A program made the translations under genes and the position numbers. Positions 63,578-64,000 of a stretch of 64,000 nt of DNA are shown piece by piece. Numbering within the stretch: position 1 is the first letter of the stretch; each line of letters opens with the position of its first letter. The stretch comes from Volucribacter amazonae. GTDB lineage: Bacteria > Pseudomonadota > Gammaproteobacteria > Enterobacterales > Pasteurellaceae. The notes below the pieces were generated by a model. It worked only from the letters and a program-made list of their open reading frames with translations, had not been told where the DNA came from and did not search any database. The stretch spans positions 1,302,001-1,366,000 of the forward strand of contig NZ_LWID01000001.1 of NCBI RefSeq assembly GCF_029783845.1, given 5' to 3'.

Positions 63578-64000
63578 ATGGCAGGCGCAAAAGAAATAAG
63601 AACCAAAATTTCCAGTGTGCAAAGTACTCAAAAGATTACTAAGGCAATGGAAATGGTTGCTGCTTCTAAAATGCGTAAAACTCAGGATAGAATGTCATTA
63701 TCTCGTCCTTATTCTGAGGCTATACGCAAAGTCATCAGCCATATATCAAAAGCTAATGTTGATTATAAACATCCGTTTTTACAGGAACGAGAAATTAAAC
63801 GTGTTGCTATCTTAGTGGTTTCTACTGATCGTGGATTATGTGGCGGACTTAATATTAATTTATTTAAGACCGCACTTAATCAGATTAAGGAATGGAATGA
63901 TAATAATATTGATTCTGTTTTAGGCTTAGTTGGAGCTAAAGGGATTAATTTTTTCCATTCACTCGGTTTAGATATTAAGGCACAACATTCAGGTATGGGC
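63578..64000 (+). CDS. atpG: ATP synthase subunit gamma, N-terminal part
   Basis: The first 141 codons are present and the gene continues beyond the window. It starts MAGAKEIRTKISSVQSTQKITKAMEMVAASKMRKTQ, the conserved first rotor helix, followed by VAILVVSTDRGLCGGLNINLFK. GGAG precedes the ATG, 21 bases after atpA. It is the central rotor shaft of F1. Confidence 0.96.
   Translation, partial: MAGAKEIRTKISSVQSTQKITKAMEMVAASKMRKTQDRMSLSRPYSEAIRKVISHISKANVDYKHPFLQEREIKRVAILVVSTDRGLCGGLNINLFKTALNQIKEWNDNNIDSVLGLVGAKGINFFHSLGLDIKAQHSGMG

Noticed and set aside
1..64000. tRNA or rRNA genes
   Set aside because: No cloverleaf-like sequence or rRNA segment was recognised by eye; a covariance-model scan was not possible here.

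Overview
The window is a bacterial chromosome segment from the family Pasteurellaceae. The reasons are the very frequent 9-mer AAGTGCGGT/ACCGCACTT (the Haemophilus influenzae-type DNA uptake signal), an AT-rich base composition, proteins that read like Haemophilus/Pasteurella orthologues throughout, and the gene order mioC-oriC-mnmG-rsmG-atpIBEFHAG. The genus cannot be fixed from the sequence alone. The chromosomal replication origin lies near 56.25-56.65 kb.

Layout: (1) 0-2.7 kb, leftward: tamA with the first codons of tamB, and a GNAT acetyltransferase. (2) 2.8-8.5 kb: periplasmic nitrate reductase operon napDAGHBC, with an FNR-like site and no napF beside it. (3) 8.5-14.7 kb: cpdB and SOS-controlled recA leftward, mutS rightward. 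(4) 14.9-18.4 kb: 5-oxoprolinase genes pxpBCA with a YcsG-like NRAMP transporter. (5) 18.7-22.8 kb: a PmrAB/QseBC-like two-component system, then the lipid A phosphoethanolamine transferase eptA and dgkA, which can recycle its diacylglycerol by-product. (6) 22.8-27.6 kb: a zinc alcohol dehydrogenase with a frameshifted C-terminus, a family 5 solute-binding lipoprotein, a small ABC-type ATPase and a DUF606 transporter. (7) 28.1-37.9 kb: a giant Bap-like repetitive adhesin split by a C8 tract. (8) 38.4-42.7 kb: def-fmt-rsmB-trkA. (9) 43.0-44.4 kb: a complete IS3-family (IS150-type) element. (10) 44.6-55.5 kb, leftward: ygjV-like, a HerA-like ATPase, the sodium-pump oxaloacetate decarboxylase oadGAB, ilvA, proS, lysA and the tiny lptM. 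(11) 55.7-64 kb: mioC, oriC, mnmG, rsmG and the ATP synthase operon up to a partial atpG.

The most striking non-genic feature is a dispersed palindromic element of about 105 bp. There are nine full-length copies and about nine decayed or partial ones, nearly all in intergenic gaps. Its ends read TATAGTCGTTYCAMTTTAAAAT and its core carries GACAAGGCG, AGACAGTACAA, TAGTACGGCGAGGC and AACGC. This strongly resembles the Correia (CREE) miniature elements of Neisseria, both in the TATAGT ends and in the core words. One copy (50506-50611) can be compared with an unoccupied relative of its flanks (near 42874), giving direct evidence of insertion next to a TA.

The second main point is the adhesin. Adding one C to the C8 tract joins a 184-residue secretion-prefix fragment to about 3,100 residues of Ig-like repeats and a glycine/aspartate-rich C-terminus, giving an open frame of 3,270 codons counted from the upstream ATG. 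This looks like an OFF-phase contingency locus, unless it is a consensus error.

Gene identities come from reading the translated sequences and recalling the families. No database search was run.
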